14,533 nucleotides of DNA from an uncultured Hungatella sp. (GCA_959018155.1 CAUEKH010000028.1:1-14533), one strand, 5' to 3'. Shown: positions 6,490 to 14,533, counted from the first letter of the stretch. Notes: generated from the letters alone by a model not told the origin. Translations and numbers: made by a program.

Positions 6490-9051
6490 ATGCAGAAGGC
6501 TCTTGAAAAGCGAAGCGGTGGGGAGAAGTTGCATCAGGACAGAGGCAGCCTGCTTCGTGTGTCGGGAAGCCTTATTTTAGTGCTTTTTTTGATTGTAGGT
6601 GTATTAGGGTTCGTCTCCAAGATTAACAACAGTCTGCGTGAGGACACGGAGAGCAGTATTAAAAGCATGACAAAAATCGGGGCTGAGTACATCCAGGAGT
6701 ACACCATGCAGGATTTGCGCAGCCTCCACGATATTTATGATATTATGGCGCTTCTCCCGGAGGAGAAGAGGCAGGAGCGGTTACAGAAATATGCAGAGGA
6801 GGGGATTTTCGAACGGCTTGCCCTGGTCTATCCCGATGGAACCGGATTTTTCAGCGACGGAACCGGGATTACGGAAGAGACAGATATGGAGTGGGCGGAG
6901 TTTCCGGAGGACAGCGATATCAGCCAGGCATTTTATGGCTGGAACGGAAGAAAGCAGATCGTCATGCGGGCGGAGAACCGGTCCGGGGACGGATGGCAGG
7001 CCACGCTCTACGGATATATTGATCTGGAAAAATATTATGTTCCGGCGGCCATGGACTTTTTTGACAGCCGCGGCTTTGCCTATATGATCGACGGGAAGAG
7101 CGGGGAGTATCTCGTCTATACGAAGAACACCGTCGCCCAGAGAACCTATATGTCCCTGTACCAGATGCTGGAAAAAAGCGGAAACTCCGAAGAGGTGCTT
7201 CAGAGCATCAGAGAAATGGTGGCTGCAGGACAATCCGGAAGTATTGTGGTGAGGACGGAAGCGACCGAAAATTATCTGTACTTTACGCCGGTGGCTGATA
7301 CGCCGGGCTGGTATATGGCGGCGATTGTGCCTCTGACGGTCATCCAGCAGTCGAGAAGTTCCATCCTGCTTTTGGTGTCCCTGGTTTGCCTGTTTATCTT
7401 TCTGTGTGTGATTGGCCTCATGATGGTAGACAGCAGCAGAAGAAGGGAGGCCGCTCTTTCCAGAGAGAGAGAATACCGCGACACGCTTTTTGGTCTGATT
7501 GCGGAAAATGTGGAACAGGTTTTCATGGTGTATAATGGGAAAAACCACCGGATGGAGATGGTATTCCAGAATTCCTTCCGGGTACTGGGGCTGGAGGCAG
7601 ATGACTGCAAGAAGAACCCGATGGGATTTTTTGACCGCTGTGAGAGCGGTACCCTGAGAGAAGCCGCCGCCCGGATGGCAGAGGGAGTCCTGCGGGAAAA
7701 TGTGGGGGAGGAATGCCGGTATGAACATGCCTCAAATGGCTCTTTTCTCTGGCTGAAGGTCAAAATCCTTCACATTGACGGGAAGGCGGGAAGCAATCAG
7801 TATATTGTGGCAGTGGAGGATCAGACGGCGGAGCGGGAAGTCCGCAGGAATCTGGATTCTGCCCTGATGACGGCCGAGAAGGCCAGCAAGGCCAAGAGTG
7901 AATTCCTCTCTTCCATGAGCCATGATATCCGGACTCCGATGAATGCCATCATGGGCATGACGGAGCTTGCGCTGCTTCAGCAGGACTGTTCCGGCAGCGT
8001 GCGGGAACTTCTCCAGAAAATCAGCACCTCCAGCCGCCACCTGCTCAGCCTGATCAATGATATCCTGGATATGAGCCGGATTGAAAGCGGAAAACTCAAT
8101 ATCAGCTGCCAGCCGATGCAGGTTGAGGAGGAGATACAGAAGGTCTCGGATATTATACGCAGCCAGGCGGAGGAGAAGAAGCAGTATTTTACCGTTACGG
8201 TACATAACTTAAAGCATGGAAGAGTCTATGGCGATGCGCTTCGGATGAACCAGATCCTGATCAATATCCTGGGAAACAGCCTTAAATTTACCGGGAAAGG
8301 CGGAAAAATCAGCTGGGATATAATGGAATTAGAAGACGAACCGGGCTGGATCCGTCTGCGCTTTGTCCTTTCAGATACCGGACCCGGCATGGCGCCTGAA
8401 TTCCTGCCCCGCCTCTTTGAGGCCTTTGAGCAGGAAAACAGGGAGAAAAGTGCACAATCCGGAAGCGGACTGGGAATGGCAATTACGAAGAATCTGGTGG
8501 ATTTGATGGGCGGAACTATTTCCGTGGAAAGCGTGCAGGGACAGGGCACCACATTTACTGTGGAACTTCGTTTCCAAATCGCAAAGGATCAGGAAGGCGA
8601 AGAGCAGAGCCTGAAAGGCTCAAACCCGGATCAGGCCCGGAGGCCGCTTAAAAATGTCAGAGTCCTGTTGGTGGATGATAATGATTTAAACCGTGAGATT
8701 GCCATTGAGATGCTGTCGCTCTATCAGATTGAGACAGAGACGGCGGAGAACGGGAAGCAGGCCGTTGAGAAATTCCAGGATCATGAGCCAGGATATTACT
8801 GCGCCATCCTCATGGACATCCAGATGCCTTTGATGAACGGGTATGATGCGACGCGGGCGATTCGACGTCTGCCGAGAGAAGACGCCTCTGCCATACCGAT
8901 TGTCGCAATGACGGCCGATGCGTTTGCGGAGGATGTGCAGAAAGCGGCCGAAGCCGGCATGGACGCCCATGTGTCGAAGCCGGTAGATTTCGAACAGCTC
9001 TACCTGCTGCTGCAGAAATTGATAGAAAGAATGAACTGTTTCAGAAAATAA
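6490..9051 (+). CDS. Hybrid sensor histidine kinase with Cache-like sensor and receiver domain
   Basis: An 853-residue membrane kinase. Membrane segments at about 22-42 and 290-311 bracket a roughly 245-residue extracellular region resembling a double Cache sensor. A PAS-like domain (about 330-450) leads into HisKA with the H-box [10 protein letters not shown], phospho-acceptor H478. The HATPase domain has its N-box at ILGNSLKFT (N596), DTGPGM (629-634) and GSGLGMAI (658-665). The C-terminal receiver has D729/D730, phospho-acceptor D776 (ILMDIQMP), T808 and K830. No DNA-binding or other output domain follows, so phosphate must pass to another protein or the receiver must act on the kinase itself; no response regulator is adjacent. 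It has its own promoter and AAGGAG 9 nt before ATG. The next gene, 21 nt away, is a solute-binding lipoprotein that could present a ligand to the extracellular domain. Confidence 0.93.
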   Translation: MQKALEKRSGGEKLHQDRGSLLRVSGSLILVLFLIVGVLGFVSKINNSLREDTESSIKSMTKIGAEYIQEYTMQDLRSLHDIYDIMALLPEEKRQERLQKYAEEGIFERLALVYPDGTGFFSDGTGITEETDMEWAEFPEDSDISQAFYGWNGRKQIVMRAENRSGDGWQATLYGYIDLEKYYVPAAMDFFDSRGFAYMIDGKSGEYLVYTKNTVAQRTYMSLYQMLEKSGNSEEVLQSIREMVAAGQSGSIVVRTEATENYLYFTPVADTPGWYMAAIVPLTVIQQSRSSILLLVSLVCLFIFLCVIGLMMVDSSRRREAALSREREYRDTLFGLIAENVEQVFMVYNGKNHRMEMVFQNSFRVLGLEADDCKKNPMGFFDRCESGTLREAAARMAEGVLRENVGEECRYEHASNGSFLWLKVKILHIDGKAGSNQYIVAVEDQTAEREVRRNLDSALMTAEKASKAKSEFLSSMSHDIRTPMNAIMGMTELALLQQDCSGSVRELLQKISTSSRHLLSLINDILDMSRIESGKLNISCQPMQVEEEIQKVSDIIRSQAEEKKQYFTVTVHNLKHGRVYGDALRMNQILINILGNSLKFTGKGGKISWDIMELEDEPGWIRLRFVLSDTGPGMAPEFLPRLFEAFEQENREKSAQSGSGLGMAITKNLVDLMGGTISVESVQGQGTTFTVELRFQIAKDQEGEEQSLKGSNPDQARRPLKNVRVLLVDDNDLNREIAIEMLSLYQIETETAENGKQAVEKFQDHEPGYYCAILMDIQMPLMNGYDATRAIRRLPREDASAIPIVAMTADAFAEDVQKAAEAGMDAHVSKPVDFEQLYLLLQKLIERMNCFRK

Positions 9052-9072
9052 AAAGATACGGGGGACGTTTTT

Positions 9073-10383
9073 ATGAAAGGAAAAAGATGGATGAGTATGT
9101 TCCTTTGCGCCGCACTGGCTGTGGGAAGCATCGCCGGCTGCGCCGGGAAAAATGAAGTGGCTGTGGAGGAGAAAAATGAGACGGTAATTCTGAATTTCTT
9201 TCTTCCCATGAGTATCAGGAAGACCGAGGGAGCCAGCGCGACCCTGCGGCTGATCGATCAGTTCAACGCGACTCACGATGGCATCCAAATCCAGGTGGAA
9301 GGCATTTCGGTGAAGGATGGTTATGATGATATTTTGGAAAAACGGCTGGCATCCGGCAAAGGGGACGATATTTTCACGGTAAATGCAGATAAGGTGAAAG
9401 ACTTTGTCAGTAAGGGATATCTCTATGATCTGTCAGGGCTTCCGGCTTATGACCGTCTGTTTACCTCGGCCAAAAGCCAGTCGACTGTGGGTGACGTCGT
9501 CTATACCATTCCGCTCACCATGTCCGTTTACGGCATGTATGTGAATACGAAACTGCTGGAACAGTACGGCCTTTCCGCCCCGGAGGATTACGATTCCTGG
9601 ATCCACTGTTGTGAGGTTCTCAAAGAAAACGGTGTGACGCCCGTGGCGATTAACCGGTGGTGCGGAATGACGGTTCCGGTCATGGCAAAGGGGCTTTACC
9701 GGATTTATCAGTCGGAGGACTACGAGAATATCGTGAAGGGTTTAAATGACGGCAGTATCAAAATCGGCGATTATATGCTGGAAGGATTCCAATTGTTTGA
9801 GATGTTCCTGCAGAAGGGATATTACGGGGAGAACCTGACCAAAGAATACGTAGACGGAATTCCGGCCTGCACGACAGACATGGAGGATTTTAAGAACCAG
9901 AAGGTCGGCTTTGCCTTTTTCGGCTGCGGGGTTGAGAAATATTTTGGAGAAGAGATGGATATGTCGGCCTACAAGGCCCAGGGAGTTCCGGCCCTGTCCG
10001 ACGGCACCATCTGTATTCCTTCCATTGCGGATCGGTTTTGTGTAAACGCGCAGAGCGAACATCTGGAAGAAGCGCTGGAAGTGGTGCGCTATATAACGGA
10101 AGACGATTCTCCCGAAATTCTGAAAGAAGGCGGCGGAGCCCTGCCGACCCGGGAAGGGCAGAAGGGGGAGCCCATAGGCGCGGAGCAGATGAAAGCGCTC
10201 AAGGATCTGGCCTCCCAGGAAGGGCAGATTCCGATTGAGGATATGAACCTGCACTTTACCTATTGGGATACGATACGGATTCTGTGCCTCGAGATGGTGG
10301 ACGGGATGTCTGCCGAGGAAGCGGCAGAGGAATACAATCGGATCCAGATGGAGCAGATTGAGGCGTACAAAACAGGAAAATAG
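9073..10383 (+). CDS. Extracellular solute-binding lipoprotein (sugar ABC family 1 type)
   Basis: A 436-residue protein with a lipoprotein signal: basic start, hydrophobic stretch and lipobox SIAGC with lipidated C23. The mature part follows the fold pattern of family 1 (CUT1-type) sugar-binding proteins: a first-lobe segment ILEKRLASGKGDDIF (about 87-101), FVSKGYLYDLSGL, then the hinge-region TIPLTMSVYGMYVNTKLLEQYG (about 145-166). It would sit on the outer face of the membrane and bind a sugar or oligosaccharide. No ABC permease or ATPase gene is nearby. The gene follows the hybrid kinase after 21 nt, so it is more likely a ligand-presenting partner of that sensor, or shared with permeases encoded elsewhere. 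The ribosome site is an unusual GGGGG (9060-9064), 8 nt before ATG. The ligand is not predictable from sequence alone. Confidence 0.9.
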   Translation: MKGKRWMSMFLCAALAVGSIAGCAGKNEVAVEEKNETVILNFFLPMSIRKTEGASATLRLIDQFNATHDGIQIQVEGISVKDGYDDILEKRLASGKGDDIFTVNADKVKDFVSKGYLYDLSGLPAYDRLFTSAKSQSTVGDVVYTIPLTMSVYGMYVNTKLLEQYGLSAPEDYDSWIHCCEVLKENGVTPVAINRWCGMTVPVMAKGLYRIYQSEDYENIVKGLNDGSIKIGDYMLEGFQLFEMFLQKGYYGENLTKEYVDGIPACTTDMEDFKNQKVGFAFFGCGVEKYFGEEMDMSAYKAQGVPALSDGTICIPSIADRFCVNAQSEHLEEALEVVRYITEDDSPEILKEGGGALPTREGQKGEPIGAEQMKALKDLASQEGQIPIEDMNLHFTYWDTIRILCLEMVDGMSAEEAAEEYNRIQMEQIEAYKTGK

Positions 10384-10390
10384 AAAGATG

Positions 10391-10429
10391 AACAGACGTC
10401 CAGGAGGCGTCCAGGATAGCGTCTGTTTT
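10391..10429 (+). terminator. Intrinsic terminator after the solute-binding protein gene
   Basis: AACAGACG (10391-10398) pairs with CGTCTGTT (10420-10427), and the T-run reaches 10429. The loop contains a direct repeat of CGTCCAGGA. It lies 8 nt after the stop codon and closes the kinase/solute-binding protein operon. Confidence 0.7.
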
Positions 10430-10430
10430 G

Positions 10431-10439
10431 TGGTAAAAT
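10431..10439 (+). promoter_or_regulatory. Candidate extended -10 promoter for the chitinase gene
   Basis: TGGTAAAAT gives an extended -10 motif (TG, one base, TAAAAT) directly after the upstream terminator. No convincing -35 is seen 16-18 nt before. If used, transcription would begin near 10446, within the first bases of repeat copy B, giving a leader of about 100 nt. Confidence 0.35.
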
Positions 10440-10519
10440 AGTTCTGGTAGAAAGCGTAAGCCCGAAAAGACAGGATCTGCATGGCAGATCTGCGGATTTC
10501 CGGGTTTTCGTTATTTTTC
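10437..10519 (+). repeat. Intergenic stem-loop repeat, copy B (leader of the chitinase gene)
   Basis: The second copy of the 83-nt element at 6287-6369, with 70 of 83 positions identical and no gaps. The inner hairpin GATCTGC (10474-10480) / GCAGATC (10484-10490) is fully paired around an ATG loop. The outer stem (10459-10468 with 10497-10506) keeps nine of ten pairs. A T-rich tail follows. It sits after an existing terminator and 28 nt before the chitinase ATG, with no room for a promoter in between. The chitinase mRNA should therefore include it, and an attenuator role is possible. Confidence 0.75.
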
Positions 10520-10546
10520 AGAAGATTACAGACGGGAGGGAAAAAT

Positions 10547-12238
10547 ATGTGGAAGAGAAAATACAAAAAATACCGGATTTTGGCGGCGGCTCTGGCGGCT
10601 GTGTCAGTTGTGTCAGCCGTATCAGTTGTATCAGTCATTTCCACTGGATGCAGTCAGAGAGGTGAAAAGCTGGAGGTAACGATTACGGCTCAGAAAGTGG
10701 AGGGGGAAGAGGAAACGGGAACTGAAACTGAAACGGAAACTTCCGATCCGCTGATCCTGTCGGAGCATGAGACAGTCCCGGTCCGGGAAGCGTATGGGAA
10801 TGTATTCCGCCGCGTGGCCTATTTTACCTCCTGGTCTGCATATGCGCGGGAGCTGGAGGTCAATGACATGGATCCGGAGCTTCTCACCCATGTAAATTTT
10901 GCCTTTGCCAATGTAAGCAGCGACGGGGAGATTCTTGTGGGGGACAGCTGGGTTGATACGGAGAAACCATTTGAAGGGGATACGTGGGAGAGTCAGGACG
11001 TGAGAGGCCATTTTGGCCAGCTTAAGAAAATGAAGGAGCGGTATCCCCATTTGAAGGTGCTGATATCGGTGGGAGGCTGGACGTGGTCCGGCAGCTTTTC
11101 CGATGTTGCAGCAAGCGAAGCCGGCCGGAAACGCTTTGCCTCGTCGGCAGTCAGTTTCCTGACCAGATACGGATTTGACGGGATCGACATCGACTGGGAA
11201 TTTCCGGTGGAAGGCGGCAACGGCATCACACACCGGCCTGAGGACCGCCAGAATTACACGCTGCTGCTAAAAGAGGTTCGGGCGGCTTTGGACGCTCAGG
11301 GAGAACACTACTTACTCACGGTGGCAGGCGGTCCCAACGTGTCCTTTACCCGGAACACGGAACTGGGAGAACTGATGAAATACGTCGATTTCCTGAATAT
11401 TATGGCCTATGATTACCATGGTTCCTGGGACAGCGCCACAGGGCACAATGCGCCTCTCTATGCCTCCGATGGCTTAAGCGTATCTGATACCGTGGAGGCG
11501 TATCTGAAGGCGGGGGCTCCCCCGGAGAAGCTGAATCTGGGGCTGGCCTTTTACGGAAGAGGCTGGGAAAATGCCAGCAGTCGGGGCGCTGGATGCCCGG
11601 CCACGCCGCTGTCCGGCACGGGATATGGACTGGGAACCTGGGAGGCGGGCGTTTTCGATTACTGGGATCTTAAGGAGAATTATGAGGGAAAAAATGGGTA
11701 TGTCCGCTATTTCGATGACCAGTCCAAAACCCCTTATCTCTACAACGGCAGCACCTTTATCTCCTATGATGACAGCCAGTCCATCCAGGAAAAAATGAAC
11801 TATGCAGCTTCGAAAAATCTGGGCGGAATCATGTTCTGGGAATTTTCCGGAGATAAGAAAAAGGAACTGCAGAAGCTGATTGCCGGGGCTGCCGGAACTG
11901 GAGAGGCCGGGAAGGCAGGCCGTGAAGCGGAGGACTATGAAGTTGTGGACTATAAAGCTGCGGACTATAAAGCTGCGGATCAGGACAAAGCAGACCGTGA
12001 AACAACGAACCAGGACAAAACAGTCCCTGAATCCACGAATCAGAAATCCACCCCGGATCCGTCCACAAACGACGAGTCAGGCAGCGAAGCGCCTGCACCC
12101 TGGTCAAAGGATACTGTCTATAATCAGGGGGACACGGTTACTTACCAGGGCCATGTCTACCGGGCAAAATGGTGGACCCAGGCGGAAGAGCCGGACCTTC
12201 ATTCCAGGGAGTGGGATGCGTGGGAACTGTCTGAATAA
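10547..12238 (+). CDS. GH18 chitinase-type lipoprotein with CBM5/12-like domain
   Basis: A 563-residue secreted lipoprotein: basic start, hydrophobic stretch and lipobox ISTGC with C35. ATG 10547 is chosen because GGGAGGG (10534-10540) lies 6 nt upstream; an in-frame ATG at 10481 falls inside the repeat. The GH18 domain (about 85-445) has LISVGGW (172-178), the catalytic FDGIDIDWE with acid E218, MAYDYHG (286-292, Y288) and the terminal GGIMFWEFSGD (W431). These fit an active family 18 enzyme hydrolysing beta-1,4-GlcNAc links in chitin-like polymers or GlcNAc-containing glycans with retention. A Thr/Asp/Lys-rich linker (about 446-515) leads to a CBM5/12-type chitin-binding module (519-561; TVYNQGDTVTYQGHVYRAKWWTQ). 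Three short tandem repeats lie in the signal peptide, an acidic spacer and the linker. Exact substrate is uncertain: endo-N-acetylglucosaminidases share the fold, but the CBM favours chitin. Confidence 0.93.
   Translation: MWKRKYKKYRILAAALAAVSVVSAVSVVSVISTGCSQRGEKLEVTITAQKVEGEEETGTETETETSDPLILSEHETVPVREAYGNVFRRVAYFTSWSAYARELEVNDMDPELLTHVNFAFANVSSDGEILVGDSWVDTEKPFEGDTWESQDVRGHFGQLKKMKERYPHLKVLISVGGWTWSGSFSDVAASEAGRKRFASSAVSFLTRYGFDGIDIDWEFPVEGGNGITHRPEDRQNYTLLLKEVRAALDAQGEHYLLTVAGGPNVSFTRNTELGELMKYVDFLNIMAYDYHGSWDSATGHNAPLYASDGLSVSDTVEAYLKAGAPPEKLNLGLAFYGRGWENASSRGAGCPATPLSGTGYGLGTWEAGVFDYWDLKENYEGKNGYVRYFDDQSKTPYLYNGSTFISYDDSQSIQEKMNYAASKNLGGIMFWEFSGDKKKELQKLIAGAAGTGEAGKAGREAEDYEVVDYKAADYKAADQDKADRETTNQDKTVPESTNQKSTPDPSTNDESGSEAPAPWSKDTVYNQGDTVTYQGHVYRAKWWTQAEEPDLHSREWDAWELSE
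10601..10636 (+). repeat. Four 9-bp tandem repeats in the chitinase signal peptide
   Basis: Units GTGTCAGTT, GTGTCAGCC, GTATCAGTT and GTATCAGTC encode repeated Val-Ser-(Val/Ala) in the hydrophobic core of the lipoprotein signal. Copy-number change would lengthen or shorten the core in frame by three residues at a time. Confidence 0.8.
11930..11974 (+). repeat. Three 15-bp tandem repeats in the chitinase linker
   Basis: Unit GCGGACTATAAAGCT occurs exactly at 11960-11974, with one change at 11945-11959, and as a degenerate copy at 11930-11944; a partial unit follows. It encodes repeats of Asp-Tyr-(Lys/Glu)-Ala/Val in the flexible linker between the GH18 and CBM modules. Confidence 0.8.
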
Positions 12239-12607
12239 GTGTAGCGAACTCAACACATAAATGATAAAAAGAGAGAGATAAGTAAACAGTAAATGCAGCC
12301 CCGGCGCGAAAGCAGTGGGATGCAGCAAGAAGAAATTCACAGGAAGCATCTGCCATGATATATTTGATTATGGAGCTGCTTCCTTTTTTTACAGATATCA
12401 ATTCAGGAAGAAAATGTTATATTGTACACAGTCTCATACCGGCAGCAGGCTGCGCGCAGCCCGTCCGAAAGGCCGCCACGCTGCAGCCACACCGGCTATA
12501 TCAACCACAGTAACAAAATAATATATCATCATGTAAAAATAGTACTCAATTTTCCAATGAAATATCTGATAGAATAGTCTTAAAAAGACAGCAGAGGGGG
12601 AAATGAT
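12239..12607. other. 369-nt intergenic region between chitinase and sulfatase genes
   Basis: It holds the chitinase terminator (12342-12390), a GC-rich patch with a perfect 14-bp palindrome (12448-12461), and AT-rich sequence before the sulfatase. A possible but weak -10 (TAGAAT, 12570-12575) has no clear -35. AGAGGGGG just upstream of ATG 12608 serves as ribosome site. I see no convincing small gene. Confidence 0.6.
12342..12390 (+). terminator. Intrinsic terminator of the chitinase gene
   Basis: GGAAGCA (12342-12348) pairs with TGCTTCC (12377-12383), with an inner CCATGAT/ATTATGG stem, followed directly by seven T residues (12384-12390). It lies about 100 nt after the chitinase stop. Confidence 0.8.
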
Positions 12608-14101
12608 ATGAGCAGAGAAACAGCAAAACCAAATTTAATCTACATTTTCGCGGACCAGTTGCGCTATTTCAGTCTCGGTTATGCAGGCGATAAGAGAGCG
12701 CAGACGCCGAATATTGATGCCTTTCAGGCAGAGTGCACGGATTTATGCCAGACAGTCAGCGGCCATCCGGTGTGCGCGCCCTACCGGGCCTCTTTATTTA
12801 CGGGAAAATATACGACGAGCACCGGGATGGTGATCAATGAGATCCGGATGAATCCAAACCATCACACCTTTGCCGACGTCTTAAATGAAAATGGCTATGA
12901 AACCGCCTACATAGGAAAATGGCACATGTACGCTGCGGAACTGGGAAATCACTACGATCCAAAAAATTCCTATATTCCCCGGGGCAGGGATCGGCTTGGC
13001 TTTAACGGGTATTTTGCCGGATATAATTTCCGCCATGAGTACTCAGTGGGAACCGCATACTACCACCTGGACAGCCCGGAAAAAATCTACTACGATAAAT
13101 ACGAGCCGGATGCCCAGGTGGATATGGCTGTGAAGCAGTTGGAGCGGCTTAAGGAGGGAACATCCCCCTTTGCCCTGTTTCTTTCCATCGGAACTCCGCA
13201 TGACCCCTGGATTCCGGAAAATGTACCAGAAGAATATTTAAAAAAATTTGCGGATACACAGTTTGAGTACCCTCCCAACTATCTGCCGGACAATGACCCT
13301 CACGCCGATGAGTGGGCACGCTTAAGGGAAGAAGAGAGGAAAGAACTGACAGAGTGGATGAGAGTATACTACGCCATGGTTGCCAATTTAGACGACAATA
13401 TGGGCCGGCTGTTCCGTGAGATCCGACGCCTTGGCTTAGAAGAAAATTCCATTGTCGTCTTCACCTCAGACCACGGGGAAATGTTTGGGGCGCACGGGAG
13501 AAGGGCGAAAAACATTTTCTATGAGGAGGCCATCCGCGTCCCCATGCTGATGCGCTGGCCCGGCCATTTAGAGAAAAATGCAAAGAGAGACTGTGTGGTA
13601 AATACCGTAGATATTATGCCAACACTTCTCTCCCTGATGGGCCTGCCGGTGCCGGCCGGGGTGGAAGGGACGGATCTGAGCAGAACAGTGAAAGACTGTG
13701 AATCCGGTGTAAGAAATGAATCCGCCATAAGAAAAGAACCCCATACCCGTGAGAACCCCGAAAAACCGTGGGAAAATGGCGCCCTTCTGATGTGCACCGG
13801 CCCGACCGCCGCCTGGGGCGACGGCCAGGAGTGGAGGGCATACCGCACCCGCCGCTATAAATACGCCAGATACAAGTCTGACGGCCAGGAATTTTTATTT
13901 GACTTGGAAGCGGATCCGTATGAGAAAAACAACCTGATCGGAATCCCGGAGTTCCGGGAGACAGAAGAAAATATGAAAAAGCAGATGGAAGAGAAAATGG
14001 CCGCCATCGGGGACCATTTTGAAAATAATACCTACTACAAAGAGCACTGGGTGGAGGACAGAATCATCAGGCGCACCGCGACAATAGAGGGAGATACATG
14101 A
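12608..14101 (+). CDS. Cys-type sulfatase (S1 family, alkaline phosphatase superfamily)
   Basis: A 497-residue sulfatase. The signature CAPYR (56-60) provides C56 for conversion to formylglycine, here the anaerobic radical-SAM (anSME) type of maturation since this is a Cys-type enzyme in an anaerobe. Other active-site elements are IFADQLR (13-19, metal ligands D16/Q17), GKWH (103-106; K104, H106), SIGTPHDPW (193-201; H198) and FTSDHGE (285-291; metal ligands D288/H289), with K301 after it. There is no signal peptide, so it is cytoplasmic and would act on imported sulfated sugars, in contrast to the exported chitinase upstream. Start ATG 12608 has AGAGGGGG upstream. The stop overlaps the next gene, a membrane sensor, by 4 nt (ATGA), suggesting co-regulation. 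The substrate could be a sulfated host glycan unit; phosphonate hydrolase or phosphodiesterase activity in the same superfamily cannot be fully excluded. No maturase gene is in the window. Confidence 0.93.
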   Translation: MSRETAKPNLIYIFADQLRYFSLGYAGDKRAQTPNIDAFQAECTDLCQTVSGHPVCAPYRASLFTGKYTTSTGMVINEIRMNPNHHTFADVLNENGYETAYIGKWHMYAAELGNHYDPKNSYIPRGRDRLGFNGYFAGYNFRHEYSVGTAYYHLDSPEKIYYDKYEPDAQVDMAVKQLERLKEGTSPFALFLSIGTPHDPWIPENVPEEYLKKFADTQFEYPPNYLPDNDPHADEWARLREEERKELTEWMRVYYAMVANLDDNMGRLFREIRRLGLEENSIVVFTSDHGEMFGAHGRRAKNIFYEEAIRVPMLMRWPGHLEKNAKRDCVVNTVDIMPTLLSLMGLPVPAGVEGTDLSRTVKDCESGVRNESAIRKEPHTRENPEKPWENGALLMCTGPTAAWGDGQEWRAYRTRRYKYARYKSDGQEFLFDLEADPYEKNNLIGIPEFRETEENMKKQMEEKMAAIGDHFENNTYYKEHWVEDRIIRRTATIEGDT

Positions 14102-14533
14102 ATATCCATTCGATCCAGACGAAAATCATGGCAGTCAGTCTGCTGACTGCCATAGGCACAGCCGTCGTCTCTTTAATCATTTCCTATTATGCAGAAATCA
14201 ACACAATAAAATCCATGACGGAGCGGTATACGGAGCAGTATATCTCCTTTGCGGACAGGGAATTTAACGATATGCTGTCGGAGGCAAAGAAGGTTGCGGT
14301 ATCGGTTGCCGCTGCCCAGGAAATCATCACCCCCAATTTAATTAAGCCGGGGGAGGAGGCTTCCTATCTGGGCTTTCAACAGAAGAAAAGGATTAAAAGC
14401 TTTCTCTCCAGCTTTCTCGCCCAGAAGGATTATATCGAAGACATTCTGCTGGTCACGGAAAACGGGGAAATCTATCAGGCCGGTTCCGAACTGATTTTGA
14501 AGAAGGAACTGGAGACTCCGGTGTTTCGCCGCG
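14098..14533 (+). CDS. N-terminus of membrane sensor, probably YesM-like histidine kinase (3' truncated)
   Basis: The frame is open from ATG 14098 to the window end (145 residues). A membrane helix at about 9-30 (IMAVSLLTAIGTAVVSLIISYY) follows a short cytoplasmic tail. After it comes an extracellular helical region (EINTIKSMTERYTEQYISFADREF) and the start of a Cache-type sensor fold (DYIEDILLVTENGEIYQAG, about 111-129). This layout is typical of YesM-type sensor histidine kinases and some methyl-accepting sensors; the kinase part lies outside the window. AGAGGGAG (14086-14093) precedes the ATG, which overlaps the sulfatase stop as ATGA, so the two are translationally coupled. It probably senses the glycan whose sulfate the upstream enzyme removes, an inference from context only. 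Confidence 0.75.
   Translation, partial: MNIHSIQTKIMAVSLLTAIGTAVVSLIISYYAEINTIKSMTERYTEQYISFADREFNDMLSEAKKVAVSVAAAQEIITPNLIKPGEEASYLGFQQKKRIKSFLSSFLAQKDYIEDILLVTENGEIYQAGSELILKKELETPVFRR

Noticed and set aside
6781..7728. Long minus-strand open frame opposite the histidine kinase
   Set aside because: It is the antisense shadow of a gene with clear domains; the translation has no recognisable motifs and no ribosome site was seen.
10441..10519. c-di-GMP riboswitch before the chitinase gene
   Set aside because: Such switches do control chitinase genes in some bacteria, but the conserved c-di-GMP-I or II core sequences are absent; the element is instead a simple two-part hairpin.
10481..10546. 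Earlier ATG for the chitinase at 10481
   Set aside because: It lies inside the stem-loop repeat with no ribosome site, and would bury the lipoprotein signal behind 22 extra residues.
9742..10644. Minus-strand 300-codon open frame opposite the solute-binding protein gene
   Set aside because: It crosses two genes, a terminator and the repeat, and its protein is low-complexity without family signals.
12315..12521. Possible 68-residue gene between chitinase and sulfatase
   Set aside because: It runs through the chitinase terminator and the palindromic patch, and has no ribosome site or recognisable features.
1..14533. CRISPR array, tRNA, rRNA, insertion sequence or phage genes
   Set aside because: No spaced direct-repeat array, no tRNA cloverleaf, no transposase or integrase reading frame was seen.

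Overview
The window looks like chromosomal DNA of an anaerobic, Gram-positive gut-type Clostridia, most likely Lachnospiraceae (Clostridium, Enterocloster or Hungatella-like). The reasons are strong AGGAGG-type ribosome sites, short intergenic gaps, lipoprotein-type export signals, a DUF975 membrane protein, WYL regulators and a Cys-type sulfatase. The assignment comes from protein style only; no rRNA or other taxonomic marker is present.

Layout. (1) 1-1588, plus strand: the C-terminal part of an FAD-dependent oxidoreductase of the fumarate reductase/APS reductase superfamily, translationally coupled to a two-cluster [4Fe-4S] ferredoxin, ending in a long hairpin terminator (1594-1658). (2) 1664-4884, minus strand: two overlapping genes for WYL-domain proteins, then a DUF975 membrane protein. 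They are read from a good sigma-A promoter at 4922-4950. (3) 5050-6282, plus strand and divergent from the WYL pair: an RtcB-family RNA ligase with its metal and guanylylation residues in place. (4) 6490-10383, plus strand: a hybrid histidine kinase with its own promoter, followed 21 nt later by a lipoprotein solute-binding protein, with no permease genes. (5) 10547-12238: an exported GH18 chitinase-type lipoprotein with a C-terminal CBM5/12-like chitin-binding module. (6) 12608 to the end: a cytoplasmic Cys-type sulfatase overlapping by 4 nt the start of a membrane sensor, probably a YesM-like histidine kinase cut by the window edge.

How the genes may work together. The WYL pair and rtcB share one 165-nt divergent control region. 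This suggests a regulated RNA-repair locus in which paired WYL proteins could replace the RtcR regulator known from proteobacteria. The kinase/solute-binding protein unit, the chitinase and the sulfatase/sensor unit look like sensing and breakdown of environmental or host amino-sugar and sulfated glycans.

The most unusual non-coding signal is an 83-nt imperfect repeat present twice in the same orientation (6287-6369 and 10437-10519, about 84% identical without gaps). Both copies fold into the same two-part hairpin with a U-rich tail, and three of four stem differences keep pairing. One copy follows rtcB. The other lies directly upstream of the chitinase ribosome site, where it could act as a leader attenuator.
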